Assembly (NCBI GenBank): GCA_029879725.1
Contig: JAOUPR010000040.1
Location: 1-34,334, forward strand
Length of the DNA: 34,334 nt
Direction of reading: 5' to 3'
DNA from: Gemmatimonadota bacterium
GTDB lineage: Bacteria; Gemmatimonadota; Gemmatimonadetes; Longimicrobiales; Gaopeijiaceae
Shown: positions 1-7,980 of the stretch, piece by piece
Layout: each line of letters begins with the position of its first letter
How positions within the stretch are numbered: the stretch's first letter is position 1
Translations under genes and position numbers: made by a program
Notes under the pieces: model-generated
Databases searched by the model: none
Told to the model about the DNA's origin: nothing
The model's input: only the letters and a program-made list of their open reading frames with translations

Positions 1-90
1 CAGGTCCAGCTTCGCGAGGGAGTGCGGAAGACCGTCCCGTACTTCCGCGCCCTGGTGGAACAGGACGACGCCACCGCGCGTACCCTGTAG
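1..90 (+). CDS. C-terminal end of a probable NAD-dependent sugar-nucleotide epimerase/dehydratase (partial)
   Basis: Frame 1 is open from the window edge to a TAG at 88-90 and gives 29 residues. The tail contains LREGVRKTVPYFRAL, which resembles the last helix of extended short-chain dehydrogenases such as UDP-glucuronate decarboxylase or UDP-glucose epimerase. The complete epimerase at 15316-16284 ends in a comparable LEEGLRETYQFIAAR segment, an internal comparison that supports the family call. The active site lies upstream of the window, so substrate cannot be judged. Position just before a cupin and a polysaccharide export block suggests a role in sugar-nucleotide supply. Too little sequence is present for a gene name. 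Confidence 0.5.
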   Translation, partial: QVQLREGVRKTVPYFRALVEQDDATARTL

Positions 91-127
91 CGTCCGCGTC
101 ACGATACCGCCAACCGACGGAACCATC

Positions 128-481
128 ATGCTGGAAAAGCCGCGCCGTGTGGAGAAGCCCTGGGGCTACGAGCTCATCTGGGCCGAAACCGAGGACTACG
201 TGGGGAAGATCCTCCACGTGAACGCCGGGGAGGCGTTGTCCCTCCAGTATCACGAGATCAAGGACGAGACCATCTTCCTCCTCTCGGGCGAGATGCTGTT
301 CCAGGCGGGGCCGTCGGCGGACGAACTGGTGGACTACGCCATGAAGGCGGGCGAACGCTTCCACGTGACCACCGGGACGGTGCACCGCATGATCGCCACC
401 ACCGACGTCGACATCCTGGAAGCCTCCACGCCCCATCTCGACGACGTGGTGCGCCTTCAGGACCGGTACGGACGGAGCTGA
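128..481 (+). CDS. Small cupin protein, mannose-6-phosphate isomerase C-terminal type
   Basis: This 117-residue protein is a single cupin barrel. It has the N-terminal PWGYE motif typical of the cupin domain of type II mannose-6-phosphate isomerase/mannose-1-phosphate guanylyltransferase. That is followed by a first cupin motif (GEALSLQYHEIKDETIFLLSGE) and a second around GTVHRMIA; the His and Glu residues there are candidate metal ligands. It lacks the nucleotidyltransferase domain of the bifunctional enzymes, so it is either a stand-alone sugar-phosphate isomerase-like protein or a sugar-binding cupin. Its TGA overlaps the ATG of cysD by one base (TGATG), implying translational coupling. 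Precise activity is not determined from sequence. Confidence 0.75.
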   Translation: MLEKPRRVEKPWGYELIWAETEDYVGKILHVNAGEALSLQYHEIKDETIFLLSGEMLFQAGPSADELVDYAMKAGERFHVTTGTVHRMIATTDVDILEASTPHLDDVVRLQDRYGRS

Positions 482-1386
482 TGCCCAAGGATTTCCACCC
501 CCACCTGCGCCACCTGGAGTCCGAGTCCATCTTCGTGATGCGTGAGGTGGCCGCCCAGTTCGAGCGCCCCGTCCTCCTCTTCTCGGGGGGGAAGGACTCC
601 ATCCTCATGGTGCACCTGGCGCGCAAGGCCTTCGCGCCGGCCCGCGTTCCCTTTGCCCTGGTCCACATCGACACCGGCCACAACTTTCCCGAGACGCTGG
701 AGTTCCGGGACCGGCTGGTGGCGGAGGTGGGCGCGACGCTTCACGTGGGGTCGGTACAGGCTTCCATCGACGCCGGGCGCGTGCACGAGGAGGCGGGTCC
801 CAATCCATCGCGTAACGGGCTGCAGACGGTGACGCTCCTGGACACGCTGGCGGAGTTGAAGGCCGACGTGGCTCTGGGCGGCGGGCGCCGCGACGAGGAG
901 AAGGCCCGGGCGAAGGAGCGCTTCTTCAGCCACCGGGACCGCTTCGGGCAGTGGGACCCCAAGAACCAGCGTCCCGAACTCTGGAACCTCTTCAACGGGC
1001 GCCGCAATCCCGGCGAGCACTTTCGCGCCTTCCCCATCTCCAACTGGACGGAGATGGACGTGTGGCAGTACATCGCCGCCGAAGGCGTGGCCATGCCCTC
1101 CCTATACTTCGCGCACCGGCGTGAGGTGGTGGAGCGCGACGGCGTGCTTCTGGCGAGGTCCGAGTTCAACACGCTCCTGGACGGCGAGCAGTGGGACGAA
1201 CGGACCATCCGCTTCCGCACCATCGGGGACGCGACGTGTACCGGGGCCACCGAGTCCACGGCCTCCAGCCTCGAGGAGATCATCGCCGAGGTGGCGGCCT
1301 CCCGGGTGACAGAGCGGGGTGGGCGCAGCGACGACAAGCGCACCGAGGCCGCCATGGAAGACCGCAAGAAGGTGGGCTACTTCTAG
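481..1386 (+). CDS. cysD: Sulfate adenylyltransferase subunit 2 (CysD)
   Basis: CysD is the catalytic ATP-pyrophosphatase subunit of ATP sulfurylase. With CysN it forms adenosine 5'-phosphosulfate (APS) from ATP and sulfate in the cytoplasm. The 301-residue length is normal for the family. The PP-loop SGGKDS is at residues 35-40 after a short N-terminal helix (HLRHLESESIFVMREV). Family-typical segments GGGRRDEEKARAKER and ELWNLFNGR, then FPISNWTEMDVWQYI, are present, and the C-terminus ends in the characteristic EDRKKVGYF. The TAG stop overlaps the GTG start of cysNC by one base (TAGTG), so the two subunits are probably translated together. No cysH or cysI lies nearby, so the APS need not feed cysteine synthesis. 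Confidence 0.96.
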   Translation: MPKDFHPHLRHLESESIFVMREVAAQFERPVLLFSGGKDSILMVHLARKAFAPARVPFALVHIDTGHNFPETLEFRDRLVAEVGATLHVGSVQASIDAGRVHEEAGPNPSRNGLQTVTLLDTLAELKADVALGGGRRDEEKARAKERFFSHRDRFGQWDPKNQRPELWNLFNGRRNPGEHFRAFPISNWTEMDVWQYIAAEGVAMPSLYFAHRREVVERDGVLLARSEFNTLLDGEQWDERTIRFRTIGDATCTGATESTASSLEEIIAEVAASRVTERGGRSDDKRTEAAMEDRKKVGYF

Positions 1387-3290
1387 TGGATATCCTGCGC
1401 TTCAGTACCGCCGGCTCCGTGGACGACGGGAAGAGCACCCTCATCGGGCGGCTCCTCTACGACACCAAGTCCATCTTCGAAGACCAGCTTGAGCAGGTGG
1501 AGGACGCCTCCCACCGCCGGGGCGAGGGCTACGTGAACCTGGCCCTCCTCACCGACGGGCTCCGGGCCGAGCGCGAGCAGAACATCACCATCGACGTGGC
1601 CTACCGGTATTTCGCCACGCCGAAGCGGAAGTTCATCATCGCCGACACGCCGGGGCACATCCAGTACACCCGCAACATGGTCACGGGCGCGTCCACGGCG
1701 GAGTTGGCCGTCATCCTCATCGACGCCCGTAACGGGGTGCTCACCCAGTCCAAACGTCACGGGTTCATCTCGTCGCTCCTGGGGATCCCCCACGTGTTGG
1801 TGGCGGTGAACAAGATGGATCTGGTGGACTGGTCACGGGAGCGCTTCGAGGAGATCTGCGCCGAGTACGCCGGGTTCGCGGAGAAGCTGGGCGTGGACGC
1901 TTTGACGTTCATCCCCATCTCGGCGCTCAGGGGCGACAACGTGGTGGACCGCAGCGCCAGCATGCCCTGGTACGAGGGCACCACGCTCCTCCATCACCTG
2001 GAGCACGTCAACGTGGGGGCGCACCGCAACCTGGTGGACTTCCGCTTTCCCGTGCAGTACGTGATCCGTCCCGACCAGGACTACCGTGGGTACGCCGGCC
2101 GGGTGGCGTCGGGCGCGATCCGTCCCGGTGAGGAGATCTTGGTGCTCCCCTCGGGGCGCCGCACCAAGGTCCGGTCTGTGGACACCGCCGACGGGAGCGT
2201 GCCGCTGGCCGAGGCCGGGGATTCGGTGGCCATCACCACCACCGAGGAGCTGGACATCAGCCGCGGCGACATGATCGTGCGGCCCATGAACCTTCCCGAG
2301 GTGGAGTCGGAGATCGACGCCACCCTCTGCTGGACCTCGGATGCGCCCATGCGCCCCGGGACGCAGTACTGGCTCCGCCACACCACGCGCGAGGTGAAGG
2401 CGTTCGTGTCGCGTCTGGTGTACCGCATCGACGTGGACACGCTCCACCGCGAGACGGTGGATCGCTTCGAGCTCAACGACATCGGCCGCGTGCACATCAC
2501 CACGGCCCAGCCCCTCTTCCTGGACCGCTACGCCCTCAACCGGGAGACCGGTTCCTTCATTCTCGTCGATCCCCACACGAACCACACGGTCGCCGCGGGG
2601 ATGATTCGGGGGTCGGTGCGCCACGCCGAGGATCTTCCGCGGGAGAGGGAGGAGGGCCCTGAACGCCGACCGGTGTCTCCCGACGTGGTGTGGGAGGAGT
2701 GGAACGTCTCCCTCTCCGAACGGGAGGCGCGCAACGCCCATCCCGCCGGGGTCCTCTGGTTCACCGGGCTTCCCGGGTCGGGGAAGAGCACCATCGCCCG
2801 GGCGTTGGAACGTCGTCTGTTCGACATGGGGGCCCAGACCATGCTCCTGGACGGAGATCAGGTGCGCCACGGCATCAACGGCGATCTCGGGTTCTCTCCC
2901 CAGGACCGCACCGAAAACATCCGCCGCGTGGGGGAGATCGCTTCGCTCTTCTTCCGTCAGGGATCCATGGTGATCTGTACCTTCGTGTCTCCCTTCCGGG
3001 CGGACCGGGAGCGGGCGCGAAGCCTGATTCCCGACGGGCGCTTCGTGGAGGTCTTCGTGGATACGCCGGTGGAGGAATGCCGGCGGCGGGATCCCAAGGG
3101 TCTGTACGCCCGCGCCGGCCGCGGAGAGATCTCGCACATGACCGGCGTGTCCAGCCCGTACGAGGCCCCGGAGGATCCGGAGATCCGGGTGCAGACGGTG
3201 GGACGCGACGTGGATGAGGTCGTGCGGGGGATCCTGGGTGCGCTCGCTGAGCGGGGGGTGCTTCCCAATGGCGGGAGCCGGGGGGGATGA
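1386..3290 (+). CDS. cysNC: Bifunctional sulfate adenylyltransferase subunit 1 / APS kinase (CysN-CysC fusion)
   Basis: This is a 634-residue fusion. The N-terminal CysN GTPase carries GSVDDGKS (residues 10-17), DTPGH (87-91) and NKMD (142-145), followed by EF-Tu-like beta-barrel domains. The C-terminal APS kinase carries a second P-loop, GLPGSGKST (461-469), and the FVSPFRADRE signature near residue 533. CysN drives APS formation by GTP hydrolysis; the kinase phosphorylates APS to PAPS, the sulfuryl donor for sulfotransferases. I chose the GTG at 1386 because it overlaps the cysD stop and immediately precedes the conserved DILRFSTAGSVDDGKS. An in-frame ATG at 1191 would add 65 residues translated out of frame from inside cysD. 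The architecture matches rhizobial NodQ. The gene ends in a 4-base overlap with the DUF2061 gene. Confidence 0.96.
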   Translation: MDILRFSTAGSVDDGKSTLIGRLLYDTKSIFEDQLEQVEDASHRRGEGYVNLALLTDGLRAEREQNITIDVAYRYFATPKRKFIIADTPGHIQYTRNMVTGASTAELAVILIDARNGVLTQSKRHGFISSLLGIPHVLVAVNKMDLVDWSRERFEEICAEYAGFAEKLGVDALTFIPISALRGDNVVDRSASMPWYEGTTLLHHLEHVNVGAHRNLVDFRFPVQYVIRPDQDYRGYAGRVASGAIRPGEEILVLPSGRRTKVRSVDTADGSVPLAEAGDSVAITTTEELDISRGDMIVRPMNLPEVESEIDATLCWTSDAPMRPGTQYWLRHTTREVKAFVSRLVYRIDVDTLHRETVDRFELNDIGRVHITTAQPLFLDRYALNRETGSFILVDPHTNHTVAAGMIRGSVRHAEDLPREREEGPERRPVSPDVVWEEWNVSLSEREARNAHPAGVLWFTGLPGSGKSTIARALERRLFDMGAQTMLLDGDQVRHGINGDLGFSPQDRTENIRRVGEIASLFFRQGSMVICTFVSPFRADRERARSLIPDGRFVEVFVDTPVEECRRRDPKGLYARAGRGEISHMTGVSSPYEAPEDPEIRVQTVGRDVDEVVRGILGALAERGVLPNGGSRGG

Positions 3291-3520
3291 CCGCTCCCTA
3301 CCGCCCGGAGAGTCGGCCCCGTTCCCTGGCCAAGGCCCTGAGCTGGCGGGTGCTGGCCACGATGGTGACCGTCGCGTTGGTGTTCGCCTTCACGGGGCGC
3401 CTGGACATCGCCGTGGCGCTCGGAGGGGTGGAGGTCCTCGCCAAGCTTGCGGTCTACTACCTTCACGAGCGCGTGTGGCAGCGGGTGTCGTGGGGGACTC
3501 GGGACGTGGATGGTGACTGA
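3287..3520 (+). CDS. DUF2061 small membrane protein
   Basis: This 77-residue protein starts in a 4-base ATGA overlap with cysNC. It matches the DUF2061 pattern: a basic lead (RSLAKALSWRVLATM), a hydrophobic segment (VTVALVFAFTG), a short link, then GGVEVLAKLAVYYLHERVW, giving two likely transmembrane helices. From family knowledge, DUF2061 proteins are often encoded next to sulfate-activation genes, and the overlap here repeats that association. No biochemical role is established; an accessory role in sulfate or PAPS handling is inference only. Confidence 0.85.
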   Translation: MTAPYRPESRPRSLAKALSWRVLATMVTVALVFAFTGRLDIAVALGGVEVLAKLAVYYLHERVWQRVSWGTRDVDGD

Positions 3521-3551
3521 GCGCGGTCCGGGCCCCCGCCGCCGGCTTCAC

Positions 3552-3580
3552 TTGTTTCGCTCCCCCGCCCGCCAGATATT
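3552..3580 (+). promoter_or_regulatory. Weak sigma70-like promoter candidate before the polysaccharide export gene
   Basis: A TTGTTT box (3552-3557) lies 17 bases before GATATT (3575-3580), in the only AT-enriched patch of the 100-base gap between the DUF2061 gene and the exporter. Matches to consensus are 3/6 and 4/6. It would give a leader of about 35 bases. Spacing is ideal but the boxes are poor, so the exporter could equally be read from the upstream operon. Confidence 0.3.
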
Positions 3581-3620
3581 GGGCCACCATGATCCCTTCA
3601 TCCAATCGAGACCTGTCGGA

Positions 3621-6065
3621 ATGACCCGCCGCCGTCTTCCCGTCCTCCTCTTCCTGGCGCTCCCGGTCTTCGCGGCCGGGGCCGCTGCCGCGCGCGCCCA
3701 GCAGATTCCGCCGGGCGCCGAGCAGGTGCTGCGGAACATGAGCCCCCAGGAGATCCAGCGGCGCTTGCTGGAGTCGGGGCTCACGGAGGCCCAGATCCGC
3801 GACAGGCTGCGGCGGGCCGGCTACGACCCCTCGTTGGCCGACCGGTACTTCGGGTCGGAGATGGGGGCGGCGGAGATGCAGGGGGCTCCCGAGGACGCCG
3901 AGTTCCTGAACGCGCTCCGTAGCGTGGGGGTCTCCCTGCGGTTGTCTTCGGATACGCTCCAGGCGCGCATGGGTCTTCCCACCTTCGCGGAGGAGGGGTT
4001 GGACTCCCTCGCCGCGGAAGACGCGGATCCGCTCGCGCTTCCGGTGTTCGGGAGCGACGTCTTCCGTCGCTACACCACGCAGTTCGACCCCGTGTTGACC
4101 GGGCCGGTGGGGTCCGGGTACCGCCTGGGGCCCGGCGACGAGCTGGTCCTGGTGGTCACGGGAGACGTGGAGTTGGCGTACCGCCTGGACGTGACCCGCG
4201 AGGGGTACGTGATCATCCCCGACGTGGGGCAGGTCTTCGTGAACGGGCTCGATGTGGGCCAGCTGGAGGGCCGCCTGGCCAACCGGCTGGGACAGGTGTA
4301 CAGCGGGCTCCGCCGCTCTCCGCCCACCACCCATTTCGACATCTCGCTGGGGCGTCTGCGCACCAACCAGGTGTACGTGGTGGGTGAGGTGGAGCGTCCC
4401 GGCGCCTACCAGGTCAGCTCCGTGGCCACCCTCCTGGAGGGGCTGTACGCCGCCGGGGGGCCCCGGGACGCCGGGAGCTACCGGCAGGTGGTTCTCCGCC
4501 GTGGAGACCGGGTGGTGGGGACCTTCGACCTCTACCGGTACCTCACCGCGGGGGAGACCCCCCACGACCTCCGCCTGGAGGAGGGCGACGTGGTGTTCGT
4601 GCCTCCCGTGGGCGCCCAGGTGGCGGTGCGGGGCGAGGTGCAGCGCGAGGCGTGGTTCGAGGTGGTGGAGGGCGAGGATCTCTCCACCCTGGTGACCTTC
4701 GCCGGAGGGGTGCGGGCCGGCGCGCGCACGGACCGGATTCAGGTGGATCGGATCCTCCCCGTGGGCGTGCGCTCCGCGGGCCAGGACCGGGTGATCCTCG
4801 ACGTGGACCTGGACGCCGTCCGGTCGGGCGCGCGGGCGTTTCCCATGGAAGGCGGCGACGAGGTGCGCGTCTTCCCCCTCCTGGAGGAGCGCCGGGGGTG
4901 GGTGGGGATCGACGGCGCGGTGTACCACCCCGGCACGTATCAGCTTCGTCCGGGCGCCACCGTGGGATCCCTGGTGGAGTGGGCCGGCGGCACCACGCCC
5001 GACGTGCTGGAGCCGGCGGTGCACGTCTCCCGCCTGGACCGGACCAACGGGGTGCGGTCCTTGATCCGGGCGGAGCTCCCCGCCGGCCTGGCCGTGCCTC
5101 TGCAGGAGTTCGACGAGGTCACGCTGTTCGGGAGGGACTCCCTCCTCACTCCCGACTCGGTGGCGGTGTTCGGGTTCGTGCAGAACCCCGGCCGCTACCC
5201 CCTCTCCCACGGCGCCACCGCGGAGGACGTGATCCTCCTGGCCGGAGGGTTCGCGCAGGGTGCCGATCCGCGGAGGGCCGAGGTGGTCCGCACCGAGTCC
5301 GTGGCCGGAGATGGGCGTAGCATCGGCAAGTCCACCGTGGTGGCTCTGTCGGAGAGCATCCCCCGCGTGACCGCGGATCTCCTCGGGACCCTCCCGCCGC
5401 TCGCCGACTCCCTGGCCTGGTCCGGAGACGTGACGCTCCGACGCGGCGACGAAGTGTACGTGCGGATGTTTCCCGGCTATCGCGAGCCCCAGCGCGTGAC
5501 CGTGTCGGGAGAGGTGGTGAGCCCGGGGACCTTCGTGCTGGAACGGATGGACGAGCGTCTCTCCACGGTGCTGCGCCGGGCCGGGGGCCTGACCCCCGAA
5601 GCCTTCCCCGAGGGGGTACGCCTGGTCCGGGACGGGATCATCGTGGGGATGAACGCGGAAGAGGCGCTGGCCGACCCGGGGGGCGTGGAAGACCCCGTGC
5701 TCATGGCCGGAGATCGCGTCGTGGTGCCCGTGTACGACGGCACCGTGCTGGTTCGTGGCGCCGTGGCCTTCGACACCCGCGTGGTCTATCGCAGGGGGAT
5801 GGGACTGGGGGACGTGCTCGCCCAGGCCGGCGGCGCGACTCCGGACGCGGACCAGGGACGCATCAGCGTGGAGTACGCCAACGGGCAACGCGCCACGGTC
5901 ACCCGCTGGATGGGGATCACCTGGAGCCGTCCGGCGATCCGCCCGGGGAGCGCGGTCTTCGTGCCGGCGAAGCAGGAGGGCGGCGGCACCAACTGGGACG
6001 CCGTGTTCACGAAGGTGGTGACCCTGACCTCCGTGGTGGCCACCGTCGCCATCGCGTTCAGATGA
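3621..6065 (+). CDS. SLBB-domain outer-membrane polysaccharide export protein (Wza-like)
   Basis: An 814-residue secreted protein. The ATG at 3621 gives a clean Sec signal peptide (MTRRRLPVLLFLALPVFAAG, cleavage likely near ARAQ-QI) without a lipobox cysteine, unlike E. coli Wza. After an alpha-helical region comes a polysaccharide export domain beginning YRLGPGDELVLVVTGDVE (about residues 165-250). It is followed by at least four SLBB-type beta-grasp repeats, recognisable as recurring VxGEVxxPGxY/F units (VVGEVERPGAYQV, GIDGAVYHPGTYQL, VFGFVQNPGRYPL, VSGEVVSPGTFVL). The family forms the outer-membrane exit channel for capsule or exopolysaccharide. The multi-SLBB length is roughly twice that of E. 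coli Wza. The C-terminus ends in a hydrophobic stretch. The stop overlaps the start of the Wzz-like gene, so the two are probably co-translated. Confidence 0.9.
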   Translation: MTRRRLPVLLFLALPVFAAGAAAARAQQIPPGAEQVLRNMSPQEIQRRLLESGLTEAQIRDRLRRAGYDPSLADRYFGSEMGAAEMQGAPEDAEFLNALRSVGVSLRLSSDTLQARMGLPTFAEEGLDSLAAEDADPLALPVFGSDVFRRYTTQFDPVLTGPVGSGYRLGPGDELVLVVTGDVELAYRLDVTREGYVIIPDVGQVFVNGLDVGQLEGRLANRLGQVYSGLRRSPPTTHFDISLGRLRTNQVYVVGEVERPGAYQVSSVATLLEGLYAAGGPRDAGSYRQVVLRRGDRVVGTFDLYRYLTAGETPHDLRLEEGDVVFVPPVGAQVAVRGEVQREAWFEVVEGEDLSTLVTFAGGVRAGARTDRIQVDRILPVGVRSAGQDRVILDVDLDAVRSGARAFPMEGGDEVRVFPLLEERRGWVGIDGAVYHPGTYQLRPGATVGSLVEWAGGTTPDVLEPAVHVSRLDRTNGVRSLIRAELPAGLAVPLQEFDEVTLFGRDSLLTPDSVAVFGFVQNPGRYPLSHGATAEDVILLAGGFAQGADPRRAEVVRTESVAGDGRSIGKSTVVALSESIPRVTADLLGTLPPLADSLAWSGDVTLRRGDEVYVRMFPGYREPQRVTVSGEVVSPGTFVLERMDERLSTVLRRAGGLTPEAFPEGVRLVRDGIIVGMNAEEALADPGGVEDPVLMAGDRVVVPVYDGTVLVRGAVAFDTRVVYRRGMGLGDVLAQAGGATPDADQGRISVEYANGQRATVTRWMGITWSRPAIRPGSAVFVPAKQEGGGTNWDAVFTKVVTLTSVVATVAIAFR

Positions 6066-7138
6066 TGAACGACGCACCGGCTTCCACGCCCCGGCCCACC
6101 GCCGGCTCCGGCTACGACGACGAGATCTCCTTGGCCGCGCTGGGCGCCGTGCTCCTGCGGGGGCGGGCGACGCTGGTCCGGTTCTCCGGCGCGTGCATGG
6201 TCCTGGGAGGGCTGGCGGGGCTTCTCTCCACCACGGAGTATCGCGCCACCACGGCCTTCATCCCCCAGGGCGGCGGCGAGATGTCCGGGTTGGCGGGACT
6301 GGCCGGCCAGTTCGGATTCCAGATTCCCGGTCAGGACGCCACCCAGGGCCCCGAGTTCTACCAGGCGCTCCTCACCTCCCGGGAGGTCCTGGTGCCCATC
6401 CTGGACCGCTCCTACGAGTACTCCACCGCGGACGGGACGGTGTCCGCGCCCCTCCTCGAGTTGGGGGACGTAGACGAGGAGGAACCGGCGGAGGCACTGG
6501 AGTTGGGGATGGAGTGGATGCGGGAGGAGGTAGTGGGGTCGTCCATCGACCGCAACTCCGGGATCCTGCGGATGTCCGTCACCACCGAGTGGCCCGAGGT
6601 CTCGTACCAGATCGCCACGGAGCTTCTGCGCGTGATCCAGGAGTTCGACCTGAACACCCGGCGCACCCAGGCCCAGGCGGAGCGGGAGTTCCTGGAGGCC
6701 CGCGTGGACGCCACCCGCACCGAGTTACGCGCCGCGGAAGACCAGCTCCAGCGGTTCCTCCAGCAGAACCGCCAGTTCGAGAACTCCCCGGAGCTCCAGT
6801 TCCGCTACGATCGCCTCCAGAGAGAGGTGGCCACCCGGCAGCAGGTCTATTCCGGGCTGGTGGAGGCCTTCGAGCAGGCGCGCATCCAGGAGGTGCGCAA
6901 CACCCCCGTGATCACGGTGCTGGAGCGCCCGGTGGTGCCGGCACGGCGGGAGCCCCGGGGCACGGTGCTCAAGGCGTTGTTGGGGCTGATCCTGGGGGGG
7001 ATGCTGGGCACGGCGGTGGTGTTCGTGCGCCACGCCGGCGCCGACGGAGACGACCCCGACACCCTCGCCTTCCGCGGCGAGTGGGAAGACACCATGGCGG
7101 ATCTCCGCCGCTGGATCCCCAGGCGGCGCGGAGCGTAG
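6062..7138 (+). CDS. Wzz/GNVR-family polysaccharide chain-length determinant
   Basis: A 358-residue inner-membrane protein whose ATGATG start overlaps the stop of the exporter. It has the family layout: a cytoplasmic N-terminus ending in DEISLAALGAVLLRGR, a first transmembrane helix at about residues 40-60, a periplasmic domain starting EYRATTAFIPQ, a long coiled-coil (QAEREFLEARVDATRTELRAAEDQLQRF), the GNVR-like region preceding PVVPARREPRG, and a second transmembrane helix (KALLGLILGGMLGTAVVF). No tyrosine-kinase domain follows, so it is a plain polysaccharide co-polymerase. With the upstream exporter it would set chain length and bridge the periplasm. The polymerase and flippase are not in the window. 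Confidence 0.88.
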   Translation: MMNDAPASTPRPTAGSGYDDEISLAALGAVLLRGRATLVRFSGACMVLGGLAGLLSTTEYRATTAFIPQGGGEMSGLAGLAGQFGFQIPGQDATQGPEFYQALLTSREVLVPILDRSYEYSTADGTVSAPLLELGDVDEEEPAEALELGMEWMREEVVGSSIDRNSGILRMSVTTEWPEVSYQIATELLRVIQEFDLNTRRTQAQAEREFLEARVDATRTELRAAEDQLQRFLQQNRQFENSPELQFRYDRLQREVATRQQVYSGLVEAFEQARIQEVRNTPVITVLERPVVPARREPRGTVLKALLGLILGGMLGTAVVFVRHAGADGDDPDTLAFRGEWEDTMADLRRWIPRRRGA

Positions 7139-7185
7139 GAGCCGTACCCCTTTCCCCGGAGCCTTTCACACCCCAAGCTATCCCC

Positions 7186-7935
7186 ATGGATCACGATCGA
7201 CGGCAGGTCAGGGAGGTCATCGCCCGGGGCGTGAGCGCCTGGGACCGCGACGACTTCGACGCGGCGCTGGAGGTGTTTTCCGGAGTGCTCGCGGAGCACC
7301 CCGGGTTCGCGGACGTCCACAACAAGGCGGGACTCTGCCTGGCCATGTTGGGGCGATTCCCCGAGGCGCTGGAGCATTTCGACGCCGCCCTGGGGATCAA
7401 CCGTACCTACGCCGAAGCGCACCTGAACCGTGGGATCATGCTGCAGGAGCTGGGGCGCGCCGAGGAGGCTCAGGAAGCCTTCGTGAAGGCCGGGGAGCTG
7501 GACACCCGGGACTCCCGCGCCTTCCCCTCCGACGTGGGAAACCGCATCGCGGTGACGCACGCGCAACTCGGGGACCTCTACCTGGTGGCCGACCATCCGC
7601 GGGAGGCCGCCGCCCACTACGAGGCGGCGTTGGCCATCCGCCCCCGCTTCCTGGACATCCGGAGCAAGTTCGCCGAGGCGCTGGTGGAGCTGGGGGAGAT
7701 GGACCGGGCGCTGGAGGAGCTTCGCCACATCCTGGAGAACCGGCCGGGGTTCGTGGGCGCCCGCATCCGTCTGGGCGTGGTGTACCATCGCCTGGGACGG
7801 AACGAAGACGCCATCTCCGAGTGGCAGCGCTGCGCCGCCGAGGACCCGGAAGACATGCGGCCGCGGGCGTATCTCGCGTCCGTGGGTGTTAACTTTCCCG
7901 CCGTGGCGTCCGACGGTCCCGACCCCCGGGACTGA
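7186..7935 (+). CDS. Tetratricopeptide-repeat protein, cytoplasmic
   Basis: The ATG at 7186 gives a 249-residue protein with no signal peptide or membrane segment. It is built of about five TPR units, recognisable from spacing of conserved Ala, Gly and Tyr residues (HNKAGLCLAMLGRFPEALEHF, HLNRGIMLQELGRAEEAQEAF, HAQLGDLYLVADHPREAAAHY, GVVYHRLGRNEDAISEW). TPR folds are protein-protein scaffolds. Its partner is unknown; proximity to the export genes (47-base gap) and to two TPR lipoproteins makes an envelope-assembly role possible but unproven. The long open frame extending upstream of 7186 is an out-of-frame shadow of the Wzz-like gene. Confidence 0.85.
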   Translation: MDHDRRQVREVIARGVSAWDRDDFDAALEVFSGVLAEHPGFADVHNKAGLCLAMLGRFPEALEHFDAALGINRTYAEAHLNRGIMLQELGRAEEAQEAFVKAGELDTRDSRAFPSDVGNRIAVTHAQLGDLYLVADHPREAAAHYEAALAIRPRFLDIRSKFAEALVELGEMDRALEELRHILENRPGFVGARIRLGVVYHRLGRNEDAISEWQRCAAEDPEDMRPRAYLASVGVNFPAVASDGPDPRD

Positions 7936-7980
7936 ACGGCGGTTCACCTTCCGGCCCGATCCTTGCTTCTCACTGCTCGC

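Noticed and set aside
1191..1385. Upstream in-frame ATG that would extend the CysN-CysC fusion by 65 residues into cysD
   Set aside because: The extra residues are an out-of-frame reading of cysD and match nothing. The GTG at 1386 overlaps the cysD stop and begins right at the conserved N-terminus.
3390..6077. An 895-codon open frame on the minus strand opposite the polysaccharide exporter
   Set aside because: Its His/Gly/Arg/Pro-rich translation has no domain pattern. Long antisense frames are expected opposite high-GC genes with strong third-position bias. The plus-strand gene has a signal peptide and SLBB motifs.
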